64,000 bases of DNA, from NCBI GenBank assembly GCA_004298905.1, contig SCTK01000014.1:156400-220399 (forward strand), given 5' to 3'. The translations under genes and the position numbers were made by a program. The stretch is from Burkholderiaceae bacterium. Lineage in GTDB: Bacteria; Pseudomonadota; Gammaproteobacteria; Burkholderiales; Burkholderiaceae_D. The notes under the pieces were generated by a model, which had not been told where the DNA came from, did no database searches, and saw only the letters and a list, made by a program, of their open reading frames with translations. Of this stretch, positions 26,571 to 35,336 are shown in pieces; the first letter of the stretch is position 1; each line of letters opens with the position of its first letter.

Positions 26571-28475
26571 TCAACAGGGCACGCCCGCCTCAGTCAGCAG
26601 CCGTCGCCACCTCGGCATGCCGGGATCGAGCCAGAAAAAATCCTCAATGACAGGACTATCGCTGCTGTGGGCAGTCATGGTGAGCGCTCTCGCGAATTCA
26701 TGCGCAGTGCTGACAAACTGCACGCTGCTATTACCCCGTAGCGGGCTGAAATTAAGGTCATTACCATCCAGGAAAATGATCACCGGCAATCCAGAGAGAT
26801 AAGCGTCAAGACCGGCAGAAGTAGTGTTGCTTGCAAATGCAACATCAAATTCCTCAACCAGCTCAGCCAAAGGTTGATCGGTCAACTCAAGCCGCAATGC
26901 CGGGAAATCTGCTGCCGTGACTTTACATACCGGATGCGGCTTCAATGTGTACGCCATTGACGACCCCATGAACGACACCGCAGCCTCAATACATGCAAGC
27001 ATTTTAAACGTTTGTGCGACGGTGAAATCGCCCAGTATCAGCACCCTTCTTGACTGGCCCTGTATTGATCGGTTTGCCCCCGGCAGTCTGGACCTCAACT
27101 GCCTTGAGCGGCGGGTATCATCATTCAGATACTGAAAACGCAATGCTTCAACCTGGACCAGTTGATCGATGGGATAACCCGAATCAGCATAGGCGTCCCA
27201 TGCCATTTTGCCATTGACAGCCACCTTGTCAGGCAACGGGATCGCACCTGCCTGCCGCGACGTCAACGTGCGCGGATCGTTGCAATAACTAAGATGCCAG
27301 AAGCGAACCGTAGCGTGTGGCACAGCAATCAATGTACCGTGTCCGTGCGTACGCCAGGCATTGATGAACGCACGCTCCCAGCCCTGGTTCTCACAAAGAT
27401 AAAGACCTAACTTCTGGTGTGGGAGACTTTTCATCGCAGCATTAAATAACTCAACCCACAACAGATTCATCATCGCAGTAGCGCCATAGAATGATGCGTG
27501 CCAATCCTCACGCAACAATGGCCACAGCGATGCCCTCGACCCCTTGGGGATGAAATGGCTACGCACCTGGCGCGCGTCCGGTGTTCCCCAGATCAACCGG
27601 AGCCAATGACTGAAGGCGCGATAAACCACGCCACCCGTCAAAAACATATCCAGCAAAGCGTGCGCGCCTTGCTGCTCCGGGTGCTTGTTGAACTGTTCCA
27701 CCCAGCTGCGCGCGCTCTGTAGATTGGGGATATCCGGACTATAGACAAAATGGTGCACAAAATTTGTCTGCACCCCATAGCTGTGAAGAAACTTTGGCAA
27801 TCCCTCCCATTGGCGGGAATGGAATGCCCCTACCCTTGCCTGCTCAGGTTTCAAATGAAAAAAGTACGAGAAAAAGAAAACGACGTTATTGCCCTGGAAC
27901 CAATCAGGCATGGCACTCTTGCGGAGTGGCCAGCGTGTCAGCAAATATCGCGCCAAATAAATCAGCGCCTGCAAAGTACTTGGACAGCGCGCATAAAGAG
28001 CACGCAAGACGGAGGTCTGTCGGACTTTTTTTTCGACTTGCCATTTGAACCTTATCCCCAGGCTTTTGCATAAGAACCGAATCGCTTCGGCCAGCCGCTT
28101 ATCCGCGCTTGCCAGAATAACGTCCGCAGGTCGCCGCTCAAGCAGCATTTCTTCGAGGGCCAGCAAGCGCAAGCAATCCAGAATTCTCGGTGACTTGAAC
28201 GCACTCATTTCCGCCAGCAAGGACATCCACCAAAGACTCAAGCCATTGCCGATACCCAGATGCTCTACCAATCGCCGATTTTTGATCTGGGCTTCACCCA
28301 ATTCATGGATGAAACCAATATATTTCTGCCGCAGGCGATCACCATGGGCTTCGACATAGCGGAGCACCGAGTACATTGAATGCGCTTCGTCGTAACCATT
28401 CCAGCGATACACCGCACCCGCATGTGCGGGCGGCTCCGAAGCAGCATCCCAGATAATCGCTGGCGACAAGGTCAA
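26571..28475 (-). CDS. Large surface-carbohydrate biosynthesis protein (TIGR04326-like)
   Basis: Protein of about 634 aa, recalled as similar to the 'surface carbohydrate biosynthesis protein' group TIGR04326, which was not checked. The conserved part begins SPAIIWDAAS, then GLSLWWMSLLAEMSAFKSP near 80. The C-terminal half looks like a GT-B nucleotide-binding half: RRVLILGDFTV near 505, then EEFDVAFASNTTSAGLDAYL and GLPVIIFLDGNDLNF near 570-605. The chosen start is a TTG at 28475 in a TTGA overlap with the kdsB-like stop, with GGGAG five bases upstream; the longer open frame would overlap kdsB by 300 bases. A transferase for the sugar activated by the upstream CMP-sugar synthetase is plausible but unproven. 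Confidence 0.68.
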   Translation of the reverse strand: MTLSPAIIWDAASEPPAHAGAVYRWNGYDEAHSMYSVLRYVEAHGDRLRQKYIGFIHELGEAQIKNRRLVEHLGIGNGLSLWWMSLLAEMSAFKSPRILDCLRLLALEEMLLERRPADVILASADKRLAEAIRFLCKSLGIRFKWQVEKKVRQTSVLRALYARCPSTLQALIYLARYLLTRWPLRKSAMPDWFQGNNVVFFFSYFFHLKPEQARVGAFHSRQWEGLPKFLHSYGVQTNFVHHFVYSPDIPNLQSARSWVEQFNKHPEQQGAHALLDMFLTGGVVYRAFSHWLRLIWGTPDARQVRSHFIPKGSRASLWPLLREDWHASFYGATAMMNLLWVELFNAAMKSLPHQKLGLYLCENQGWERAFINAWRTHGHGTLIAVPHATVRFWHLSYCNDPRTLTSRQAGAIPLPDKVAVNGKMAWDAYADSGYPIDQLVQVEALRFQYLNDDTRRSRQLRSRLPGANRSIQGQSRRVLILGDFTVAQTFKMLACIEAAVSFMGSSMAYTLKPHPVCKVTAADFPALRLELTDQPLAELVEEFDVAFASNTTSAGLDAYLSGLPVIIFLDGNDLNFSPLRGNSSVQFVSTAHEFARALTMTAHSSDSPVIEDFFWLDPGMPRWRRLLTEAGVPC

Positions 28476-29218
28476 GCAGCTCCCGCCATGAGCTGTTCGA
28501 CTTTCGCCAAATCTGCAGGCGTATCTACAGCATTCGAGCTGTGTCGGGTCGGTACCATACGCACCTTCAATCCATGCTCCAGCACGCGCATCATGTCCAC
28601 CGACTCGGCAATCTCCAGCGGCGTCGGCGCCATGCGGGTATATTCGAGCAGAAAATTGCGTCGGAATGGAATAATGCAAACCTGCTTGCCCATCGGCACC
28701 ACCGGCTCCTTGGCGCGAGTCGGTATTGGTTCGCGTGAGAAATAGAGCGCATTGCTCTGCAGATCGCAAACCACTTTAATGCAATTGCGATCCTCGAACT
28801 CTGCAGTAGATTCGATTTTCCCCAAGAGGTTGACGATCTGCAGCGAGGGATCAGCCAGCATGGGGTTGACCGCTTCGGAGATCATGTCAGGATGGGTCAT
28901 CGGCTCATCACCCTGCACCATGACAACGATGTCATAGGTCACCCCATCTTCCTGCTCCAGAATTGCCAGTGCCTCGGCACAACGATCCGAGGCTCGTTCG
29001 TGGTGCCCCCCTGTCATGACGGCTCGGCCGCCAATACTTTCAATGTAATCAGCGATTTCTCGGTCACACGTCGCCACCGCTGTGACTGTCAACAAGGGGT
29101 TGCGGGCGACTCGGTCGTAGACATGTCCGATCATTGGCTTTCCCAGCAGTGGCGCCATCGGCTTTCCCGGGAAACGGCTGCTGCCCATGCGAGCCGGGAT
29201 CAATGCAAGTATTTTCAT
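28472..29218 (-). CDS. KdsB-like CMP-sugar synthetase
   Basis: Cytidylyltransferase of 248 aa with the 3-deoxy-manno-octulosonate cytidylyltransferase layout: IPARMGSSRFPGKPMAPLLG (residues 7-26), ATCDREIADY near 49, GGHHERASDRCAEAL near 70 and VMVQGDEPMTHPDMI near 98. KdsB couples CTP to Kdo; this copy sits in a glycan operon rather than with lpx/kds genes, so it may activate Kdo for a surface polymer or a different 3-deoxy-ulosonic acid. The motif GGHHERASDR replaces the usual 'H-x-S-G-T-D-R' of KdsB, a hint of altered specificity. The ATG overlaps the upstream epimerase stop (ATGA). Confidence 0.82.
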   Translation of the reverse strand: MKILALIPARMGSSRFPGKPMAPLLGKPMIGHVYDRVARNPLLTVTAVATCDREIADYIESIGGRAVMTGGHHERASDRCAEALAILEQEDGVTYDIVVMVQGDEPMTHPDMISEAVNPMLADPSLQIVNLLGKIESTAEFEDRNCIKVVCDLQSNALYFSREPIPTRAKEPVVPMGKQVCIIPFRRNFLLEYTRMAPTPLEIAESVDMMRVLEHGLKVRMVPTRHSSNAVDTPADLAKVEQLMAGAA

Positions 29219-30165
29219 GAGGTGCGAGAGGGGTTAGGGTGAATATCAGCGCTCCATTGACGCGCCCAATTAGCGAACTTCTCCAGGCCCTTTTCAAGCG
29301 GGGTGAAACTGGACAGCCCAAGGTATTTAATCAATTTTTCCGTATCGGCATAGATACCGCTTTGATCGCCGGGGGTTGCACCTTGGACGTAGTAGCTACT
29401 GCCCGGTATTAGCCCGCAGATGCGTTCAAGCAGTTCGCCCACCGTGGTTTTGATGCCAGTTCCGGCATTCAAGATCTGCCCTAGTACCGCAGGCCGGGTG
29501 GCCGCCCGGAACCAGATTTCGACGATGTCATCGATATAGATCAGGTCGCGAAACCGTTCGGTACTGCCCTTGACTTCGATCTTTCCAGTCGCGAGTGCCT
29601 GGGCCAGGTAAATACTCACCATTCCCTGACGCAGATTACTCAGGTCCTGACCGGGCCCGTAAACATTGAACATGCGCAAAGCAACGGAAGGTAGTCTGTT
29701 CTGATAAACCCGTAAATATCCTTCGGCAGCATGTTTGCCAACGCCATAGCATGAAAGCGGCACACAAGGATGGTTTTCCGCGATAGGCGCGTCTGCCACT
29801 GCGCCATACACCGACATCGAGCTTGCATAAACCATGCGCTCGATATGATTTTCTATGCCATAGCGAATCAGATTTAGCGTAGAGACTACATTTTTTTCGA
29901 GATCGGCAACCGGATCGTCAAAGCTGATCTCGCCGGAGGACTGGCCAGCCAAATGAAGGATTCTGCTGCAATCGGCCGGGATCAGCTTTAGCACATTTGG
30001 ACGAGCCAGGTCAGACTGAATGAACTGCACACCTTGCGGCACATTCTCACGCTTCCCACTGGACAGATCATCGATGCCAATGACCTCATAGCCTTCTTGC
30101 AGGAAACGGCGGGCCACATGAGAACCGATAAATCCAGCCACGCCGGTGATCAATATCTTTTCCAT
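29215..30165 (-). CDS. NAD-dependent nucleotide-sugar epimerase (extended SDR)
   Basis: SDR of 316 aa: ILITGVAGFIGSHVARRFLQ at the start, ILHLAGQSSGEISFDDP near 70, SSMSVYG near 114 and catalytic YGVGKHAAEGYL near 138, then RMFNVYGPGQDLSNLRQGM near 165 as in UDP-glucose/UDP-glucuronate 4-epimerases. The pattern fits epimerisation at C4 of a UDP- or GDP-sugar. It precedes the KdsB-like synthetase with an ATGA overlap and follows a methyltransferase by 7 bases. Confidence 0.85.
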   Translation of the reverse strand: MEKILITGVAGFIGSHVARRFLQEGYEVIGIDDLSSGKRENVPQGVQFIQSDLARPNVLKLIPADCSRILHLAGQSSGEISFDDPVADLEKNVVSTLNLIRYGIENHIERMVYASSMSVYGAVADAPIAENHPCVPLSCYGVGKHAAEGYLRVYQNRLPSVALRMFNVYGPGQDLSNLRQGMVSIYLAQALATGKIEVKGSTERFRDLIYIDDIVEIWFRAATRPAVLGQILNAGTGIKTTVGELLERICGLIPGSSYYVQGATPGDQSGIYADTEKLIKYLGLSSFTPLEKGLEKFANWARQWSADIHPNPSRTS

Positions 30166-30172
30166 ATTCAGC

Positions 30173-31090
30173 TCACTCGTTGCTGATTATTCCAATCAGG
30201 GTGTCACACTTTCCGATACGGATCAGCGCCTGCTTGTAATCGTCTTCAAGCTCACTACCCAAAGCCTCGGTAAAACGCCCCATACCACCAGGCCGGCCAT
30301 CTCGCGCCCAGATCATGTGGTTGGATAAATCGTAACGCTGATCACGCAGAATCTGGAACGGCCGTCCAATCTGTTGCAGTAGATATTGCAGCGAAGCTTC
30401 GCTGAAATACCACGGGTGGGCAACCGACCAGTAGAAACGCTCGAACGCGGGAATGTCGTAGACGGAATACAGTGGATCAGCCGCGTTGGGAATTTCAAAA
30501 ATAATCTTCCCACCCGGTTTGAGCAACGCCAGTTGTGCCTCAAGAAATGCTTGTGGCTGCGCGATATGTTCAAGCACGAAGAAGTGCATGATCAAATCAA
30601 AATCAGCACTCAGTGGCAGACTGGATAATTGGTCCATCGACTGACATATGGGTAAACCACGCGACTTCAGATGTTCGCTGAAGACACCTGATGGCTCGAC
30701 GCCAACACATTTGTGGCCGGCCTCAATCAGAGGAGCGAGCATGAATCCAGAGGAACAGCCCACTTCAAGTAAGTTGGAAGAGTGCCCGAGGTACGGCGCA
30801 AGATACTTCATGCGCCGCAAACGGGTTGGTTCGTTGGCCTGAATATGGTCTTCAACCTTCTGCCATCCGCCGCCCGCGCCGGCACGCCCAGCCATGAACC
30901 CTTCGAATTCGGCTGCATAAAAGCGCGCCTCCTCTGCGGACGTAAGGCCAGGATACATGTAACGCACATCACAACCGAGACAATGGAAAAAAGAATGCCC
31001 TTTACCTGCCCCCCCGTACACATGCGGGGTAACAACCGTTTGCTGCTCTCGCCCCACTTGGCATAACGGGCATTTCTCGGGCAACGACAT
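30173..31090 (-). CDS. Zinc-ribbon class I SAM methyltransferase (first of a tandem pair)
   Basis: Protein of about 305 aa. The N-terminal zinc ribbon has CPLCQVG (about 6-12) and HCLGCDVRYMYPGLTS (about 38-55). The SAM domain begins LLEVGCSSGFMLAPLIEAGH near 108, followed by DLIMHFFVLEHIAQPQAFL near 165 and KPGGKIIFEIPNA near 190. Zinc-ribbon methyltransferases of this kind methylate sugars or other small polar groups in surface glycan clusters (NovU/TylC3-type C-methyltransferases share the layout). The ATG at 31090 with TGGAGA upstream was chosen over an in-frame TTG 18 bases earlier. Confidence 0.82.
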   Translation of the reverse strand: MSLPEKCPLCQVGREQQTVVTPHVYGGAGKGHSFFHCLGCDVRYMYPGLTSAEEARFYAAEFEGFMAGRAGAGGGWQKVEDHIQANEPTRLRRMKYLAPYLGHSSNLLEVGCSSGFMLAPLIEAGHKCVGVEPSGVFSEHLKSRGLPICQSMDQLSSLPLSADFDLIMHFFVLEHIAQPQAFLEAQLALLKPGGKIIFEIPNAADPLYSVYDIPAFERFYWSVAHPWYFSEASLQYLLQQIGRPFQILRDQRYDLSNHMIWARDGRPGGMGRFTEALGSELEDDYKQALIRIGKCDTLIGIISNE

Positions 31091-31148
31091 TACTGATTCT
31101 CCAGACAAGGATTTTCAGCCACACCAAGGCTGATCATATTTACCAATT

Positions 31149-32123
31149 TCAAGGACACTTGCAGACAACCGACATATGGGAACTGAGGTTTTGACCGACG
31201 ATAAAATCCTGCCACTCTGCACGCTGCTGTTCCGTAGAACGTGCCAGCAAGCTACGCCAGAAACGGTCCTTGATGCGAGCACGATTGTTATACAGAATGT
31301 CCATATCCAGTTTTCCTGGTGTCCTTACATCGACCACTTGCAAGCCCATACCCTCGATCAACGGACAAACCGATTCTGGATTCAAAAAATTCAGGTGTTG
31401 CAATGAAATCGATTTCGATTCCTCCCACAAGAGTTGGATATCGATGCCGGTTCCAGACAAGGTGGTAAACAGGAACATGTCGCCACTCTGCATCAAAGCA
31501 CTCAGATGTTTCAGAAAAACCCGCGGGTCATGCAAATGTTCAAACAGCTCGAAACTGACGAAAGCCCTGGGGCCGATCGGTAACTGCTCCGGCTGCACCT
31601 TCTCGAGGAAATCCTCGATGACTGTCAGTCCTTTCTGACGACAGGCATGTGCCAGCTCAGGGCCAGGTTCGATGATCGTTACCTTGTTACCGTACAGCCG
31701 TTGGTACTCTTCGGCGAAAATGCCATAACCGCCGCCAATATCCAGCAAGGTATGTCGATCCGCTCCGTGCTTGCGCAACATCTGGTTTATCAACTGCGCC
31801 TTCGGTCGCCACAGCTTCTCGCGACGCGGCTCGGCGGTTTCCTTGTAAAAGGTCGTGGCAAAAAACCTCGCCGAATCAGACTCCTGATAATAGCGATAGA
31901 AAGCCTCGGCCGGGGGGCGCGGACTGACGAACAAGGTATGACAGGCAGGGCACTCTTGATATGAAAATCCATGCTTGTCAAACGAGTGCGCTCCTTGCTC
32001 ACCGCATGCGGGACACAAGAAGTTCTGTCGAACGGTGTGCGCAAAATACAAATCAGCATCCAGCGCAGCCAGCCGCAGGTACTCATCAAAAACATCGCGT
32101 GGACGAATTTCTTCTTCTTTCAT
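31149..32123 (-). CDS. Zinc-ribbon class I SAM methyltransferase (second of a tandem pair)
   Basis: Protein of 324 aa with an N-terminal zinc ribbon (CPACGEQG near 37, then CPACHTLFVSPRPPAE near 58) and a SAM domain starting LLDIGGGYGIFAEEYQRL near 122, then FVSFELFEHLHDPRVFLKHL near 190. It is related in layout to the following methyltransferase (30173-31090) but not a recent duplicate, since motifs differ throughout. Its ATG overlaps the aldolase stop (ATGA at 32120-32123). It probably modifies a glycan building block; substrate unknown. Confidence 0.82.
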   Translation of the reverse strand: MKEEEIRPRDVFDEYLRLAALDADLYFAHTVRQNFLCPACGEQGAHSFDKHGFSYQECPACHTLFVSPRPPAEAFYRYYQESDSARFFATTFYKETAEPRREKLWRPKAQLINQMLRKHGADRHTLLDIGGGYGIFAEEYQRLYGNKVTIIEPGPELAHACRQKGLTVIEDFLEKVQPEQLPIGPRAFVSFELFEHLHDPRVFLKHLSALMQSGDMFLFTTLSGTGIDIQLLWEESKSISLQHLNFLNPESVCPLIEGMGLQVVDVRTPGKLDMDILYNNRARIKDRFWRSLLARSTEQQRAEWQDFIVGQNLSSHMSVVCKCP

Positions 32124-32893
32124 GACGCAGCAGAGGTGTGCGGATTTAACGCGGAGGTGTTGAGGAACACGGCATCAATCGAATAAGCAATAAAGCGATA
32201 TCCCTCTTCAATGCGCTGTTCAAGTGCGGCGGGATCAGGTCTCACCACATGGATGCCGCAAGGGATCGCATGTTCTTGCGCAAGCGTGTGAATGCGCCGC
32301 ATCGCGGCGGCGAAATCTGGGCGCCCAAACTGCCCGGTGATCCCCATGGAAGCGGAAAAATCGTAGGGGCCAATCAACAAGGCATCCAAACCTTCGACCG
32401 AGAGGATTGCTTCGAGATTGTCAACCGCACGAATATGCTCAATCATGGCAATCAGCAGGGGGGCTTGCGCTTCCTCTGCATAAGCGTCAAAGTTCTGGCC
32501 AAACAAATTGGCGCGTGAGAAACCCACGCCACGGGAACCCGCAGGCGGCCAACGACAAGCATCGCGTACAGCAATAAGCTGGTCCGCAGTTTCTATCATT
32601 GGGACAATCACCCCTCCAGCACCCGCATCCAGGGCTTGCTTGCAGTCCTTCTTGTCGCTGCCCGCCAAACGCACCAACGGTAAGGTGCCCCCCAGCTCCA
32701 GGGCGCGAAACATGTCCGGTAATTGATGAAGTGAAATGGCGCCATGTTCCAGATCAACGGCAACCCAGTCATAGGATGCCTGGCCCATAATTTCCGCCAC
32801 GGACGCATGGGGAATCTGAATCCAGCTTCCTATCGAATAACCGCCATTCCTCAGGCGCGTACGTAATTGTTTAACAGCATCCAGTCTGTTCAT
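32120..32893 (-). CDS. HpcH/HpaI-family class II aldolase
   Basis: Aldolase of 257 aa in the HpcH/HpaI family (2-keto-3-deoxy acid aldolases, metal-dependent, acting on pyruvate-type nucleophiles). Motifs: IGSWIQIPHASVAEIMG near 20, DWVAVDLEHGAISLHQL near 42, PLVRLAGSDKK near 72 (pyruvate-binding Arg), AGGVIVPMIETADQ near 93, LLIAMIEHIRAV near 145 (metal Glu) and LIGPYDFSASMG near 167 (metal Asp). It lies in the middle of a 12-gene coupled series. It may form or split a 2-keto-3-deoxy acid that becomes part of the glycan, or supply a keto acid to the adjacent dehydrogenase. An aldolase in a glycan operon is unusual. Confidence 0.85.
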   Translation of the reverse strand: MNRLDAVKQLRTRLRNGGYSIGSWIQIPHASVAEIMGQASYDWVAVDLEHGAISLHQLPDMFRALELGGTLPLVRLAGSDKKDCKQALDAGAGGVIVPMIETADQLIAVRDACRWPPAGSRGVGFSRANLFGQNFDAYAEEAQAPLLIAMIEHIRAVDNLEAILSVEGLDALLIGPYDFSASMGITGQFGRPDFAAAMRRIHTLAQEHAIPCGIHVVRPDPAALEQRIEEGYRFIAYSIDAVFLNTSALNPHTSAAS

Positions 32894-33549
32894 GGGCTTA
32901 AGTCCTCAAACCGTGGGCCAGAATAACGTTCCTGCAACGTTTGATTGTGTACAGTGCATCTCAACAAAAATGGCACGCCGTTTTCCTGCGCAGCCTTCAA
33001 ATCCATTTCTGAATCCCCGACCAGCACCGCCCACTCAGGCGGGCACTTCAACTCCCGCAATAGTTCGCGTACTGATCCGGTTTTGGATGCCGGCGCACCG
33101 AAGACCCGGTTAAAACAATGAGCGATGTTCAATGCCTGCAATATTTGCTGGATTTCTTCCTGCGGCGTGGCGGTTACCAATACAAAACATTGGCGAGAGT
33201 GCTGCGCCAATAAATATTCGCGCACCCCCGCCACCCAAGGGGCGTCAATCACTGCTTGCTGCACTAGCCGTGCAAAGCCTTCACAAAAATCCTGTACGCG
33301 AGCGGCACTGACAGTCTCACCAGCCCACTCCAGATAGATTGGAATCTTTTCGTAGCGCGAGACCCCGCCGTGGGCCTCATGATGCCGGCGTACGCGCTCC
33401 GCCAGCTCTTTTCCATAGGGCAAAAATAATTGTTCAAAACCAACTGTTTTGACCGCAACCGAGTCCTTGATCACACCATCGAAATCCCAGAACACAATAG
33501 TCGCTTTCCGCAACAAAACTTTAGCCGGGCCTTCCTTCTCATCAATCAT
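32890..33549 (-). CDS. HAD-superfamily phosphatase
   Basis: HAD hydrolase of about 219 aa. Motif I is FWDFDGVIKDS, motif II is in LVTATPQ near 128 and motif IV is VLVGDSEMDLKAAQENG near 178; a helical cap lies between. The ATG at 33549 overlaps the FkbM gene stop (ATGA); the 12-codon upstream extension lies inside fkbM and was rejected. Located directly before the aldolase, it may dephosphorylate an aldol product or a sugar phosphate, the role of KdsC/NeuB-9-phosphatase enzymes in ulosonic acid pathways. This is inference. Confidence 0.83.
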   Translation of the reverse strand: MIDEKEGPAKVLLRKATIVFWDFDGVIKDSVAVKTVGFEQLFLPYGKELAERVRRHHEAHGGVSRYEKIPIYLEWAGETVSAARVQDFCEGFARLVQQAVIDAPWVAGVREYLLAQHSRQCFVLVTATPQEEIQQILQALNIAHCFNRVFGAPASKTGSVRELLRELKCPPEWAVLVGDSEMDLKAAQENGVPFLLRCTVHNQTLQERYSGPRFEDLSP

Positions 33550-34394
33550 TGCACCGATGGACGATGCCATATTTGGTTGAAACAAACTGTGTCCTTGAAC
33601 ATTTCCGCATGACGCTTTTCTTTCAACACCAGCCCGGCAGCGCTAAGATACTCTGCCGAGTCGATGCATTGCTTTTCGAACGCTTCGTTGATTTCAATAA
33701 TCACGCCTTTGACGTTCCGCAATACATTCGCACCGCCCTTGAGAATCAAATGTTCGATTCCATCAACATCCATCTTGATATAGTCAGGCGGCGGAATTCT
33801 TAGACGTTCGACGGCATCGTCCATGGAAACGCCAATCGTCTGAAACTCAAAGACTTTACGCAAGGTCTGGCCATCATGCGTATATGTTTCACCAAACGTG
33901 GAGAGCGCGCCACCCCACTCGGTCGTCGTCATATTGAGCGCACTGTTAGCCAATTTGTCAGAAAGCGGGAGCGGCACAATCGTTGCCCGATCCGCCAGCC
34001 CATTGAGAAAAATATTGCGCGCCAATAATTCCAGATTGAAGACCGAAGGCTCAAATGCAAACACTTGACAGTGCCGCGCTTTGGCCGCGTAACAAGTGTA
34101 CAAGCCTACGTTTGCACCCACGTCCCACACAACCGAGTCGCGCGCAATCTCATCAAGCCATTCCAGCATCTCAGGCTCTTTGGAAGAAAACGTATCAATA
34201 CGAAAATGGTTAAGGCCATTCGGCACGACAAACGACAGAGCCACATCGCCATGTCTGACCACTCTGGTTTTGCTCATTGCCGTATTGAGAACCTGTTCCA
34301 GGAAATAACGCCCTGCCGCACTCTTGGCGGCAATCTGGACGCTCCCGCCGATCACCGACTTAACCAGCTGCTTGATTCTCTTTTTCATTTTCAT
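33546..34394 (-). CDS. FkbM-family methyltransferase
   Basis: SAM-dependent O-methyltransferase of 282 aa. It has VVWDVGANVGLYTCYAAKA near 90, VFAFEPSVFNLELLARNIF near 115 and IKMDVDGIEHLILKGGANVL near 213, the FkbM signature blocks. FkbM enzymes methylate hydroxyl groups of polyketides, glycolipids and capsular sugars. The gene is 4 bases after the preceding SDR gene and overlaps the HAD gene. It is slightly AT-richer than the Pse genes. Confidence 0.88.
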   Translation of the reverse strand: MKMKKRIKQLVKSVIGGSVQIAAKSAAGRYFLEQVLNTAMSKTRVVRHGDVALSFVVPNGLNHFRIDTFSSKEPEMLEWLDEIARDSVVWDVGANVGLYTCYAAKARHCQVFAFEPSVFNLELLARNIFLNGLADRATIVPLPLSDKLANSALNMTTTEWGGALSTFGETYTHDGQTLRKVFEFQTIGVSMDDAVERLRIPPPDYIKMDVDGIEHLILKGGANVLRNVKGVIIEINEAFEKQCIDSAEYLSAAGLVLKEKRHAEMFKDTVCFNQIWHRPSVQ

Positions 34395-34397
34395 CTT

Positions 34398-35336
34398 TTA
34401 GTCATGTTGACCGCTCGCTCCATGAGCGCGCACTTCATCGATCAATTGCAGCAAACCCTGCCCCAAGTCGACATGCATCGGCGGCACATATTTCCTGCCC
34501 AGCTTCGGCTGATAGGCATATGGCGTGCGCACATAGTGCCCGGCGTACTCGCCCTTGACGAACTCAACCGCATTAGACAAGCCAAGAATTTCCGCCAACA
34601 TTTCGAGCAAATCCAAAACACGCATGGGCTCCTGCCCGGTCAGCACGACACTCTGATTGCAGAAATCGTCCCCTAATGCCGCGACACTTGCACGCGCCGC
34701 ATCTTCAACATGAATATATTCGCGCAGTGCATCAGGGCTTCCCTCGTAACGGAGCACGCCGGTATCAAGCGCGTTACGCACAATACGGAAGAGGCCATTA
34801 TTCTGATCCGCACGCGGCCCATAAAGAGAGCCATACCTCAGAATCGTATAGTCCAGGCCGAAAGCGCGCTGATATTCTTCCACATAGTGCTCGGCAGCCT
34901 GTTTGCTGCAGCGGTAGAAGCCACCTTCACGGCTATACACATAGACCGTACTGGCGTAGACAAAACGCTTGACGCCATGTAAACGACAAGCCTCAATTAC
35001 CTGAACATTGCCCAGAATGTTGACCCGGACTGTTTCCAATGGCTGGTCGAGCGCCTGATTCAGATCAGCCAGCGCTGCGAAGTTATAAACCACATCGGAC
35101 CCAGCAATCGCCGAGTTCAGACTGGCGCTGTCCAGCACATCGCCAACGATCATTTCCTGATCCGGCCGTACCCACCGTGATGGCACGCTGTCATAGATGC
35201 GAACACGGTATCCCGCCTCGGTTAATTGATCGGCCACATGAGAGCCGAGAAACCCGCTTCCGCCTACCACAGTCACTTGCTTGCGATGCACTATTGAATC
35301 CTTCATATCGCTCGAAGAGTTTCCATTTGAAACCAT
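34398..35336 (-). CDS. NAD-dependent nucleotide-sugar epimerase/dehydratase (SDR)
   Basis: SDR of about 312 aa, or 302 if the second ATG (MKDSIVHRKQ) is used. It has VTVVGGSGFLGSHVADQL near 23, VVYNFAALADLNQALDQP near 83, STVYVYS near 128, catalytic YRCSKQAAEHYVEEYQ near 138 and RYGSLYGPRADQNNGL near 165. The pattern follows UDP-sugar 4-epimerases. Its first ATG directly abuts the stop of the cyclase-family gene. Exact substrate unknown. Confidence 0.82.
   Translation of the reverse strand: MVSNGNSSSDMKDSIVHRKQVTVVGGSGFLGSHVADQLTEAGYRVRIYDSVPSRWVRPDQEMIVGDVLDSASLNSAIAGSDVVYNFAALADLNQALDQPLETVRVNILGNVQVIEACRLHGVKRFVYASTVYVYSREGGFYRCSKQAAEHYVEEYQRAFGLDYTILRYGSLYGPRADQNNGLFRIVRNALDTGVLRYEGSPDALREYIHVEDAARASVAALGDDFCNQSVVLTGQEPMRVLDLLEMLAEILGLSNAVEFVKGEYAGHYVRTPYAYQPKLGRKYVPPMHVDLGQGLLQLIDEVRAHGASGQHD

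Noticed and set aside
28476..28769. N-terminal 98-codon extension of the large surface-carbohydrate protein
   Set aside because: It lies wholly inside the kdsB-like gene in another frame and lacks family sequence; the TTG at 28475 with GGGAG upstream fits better.
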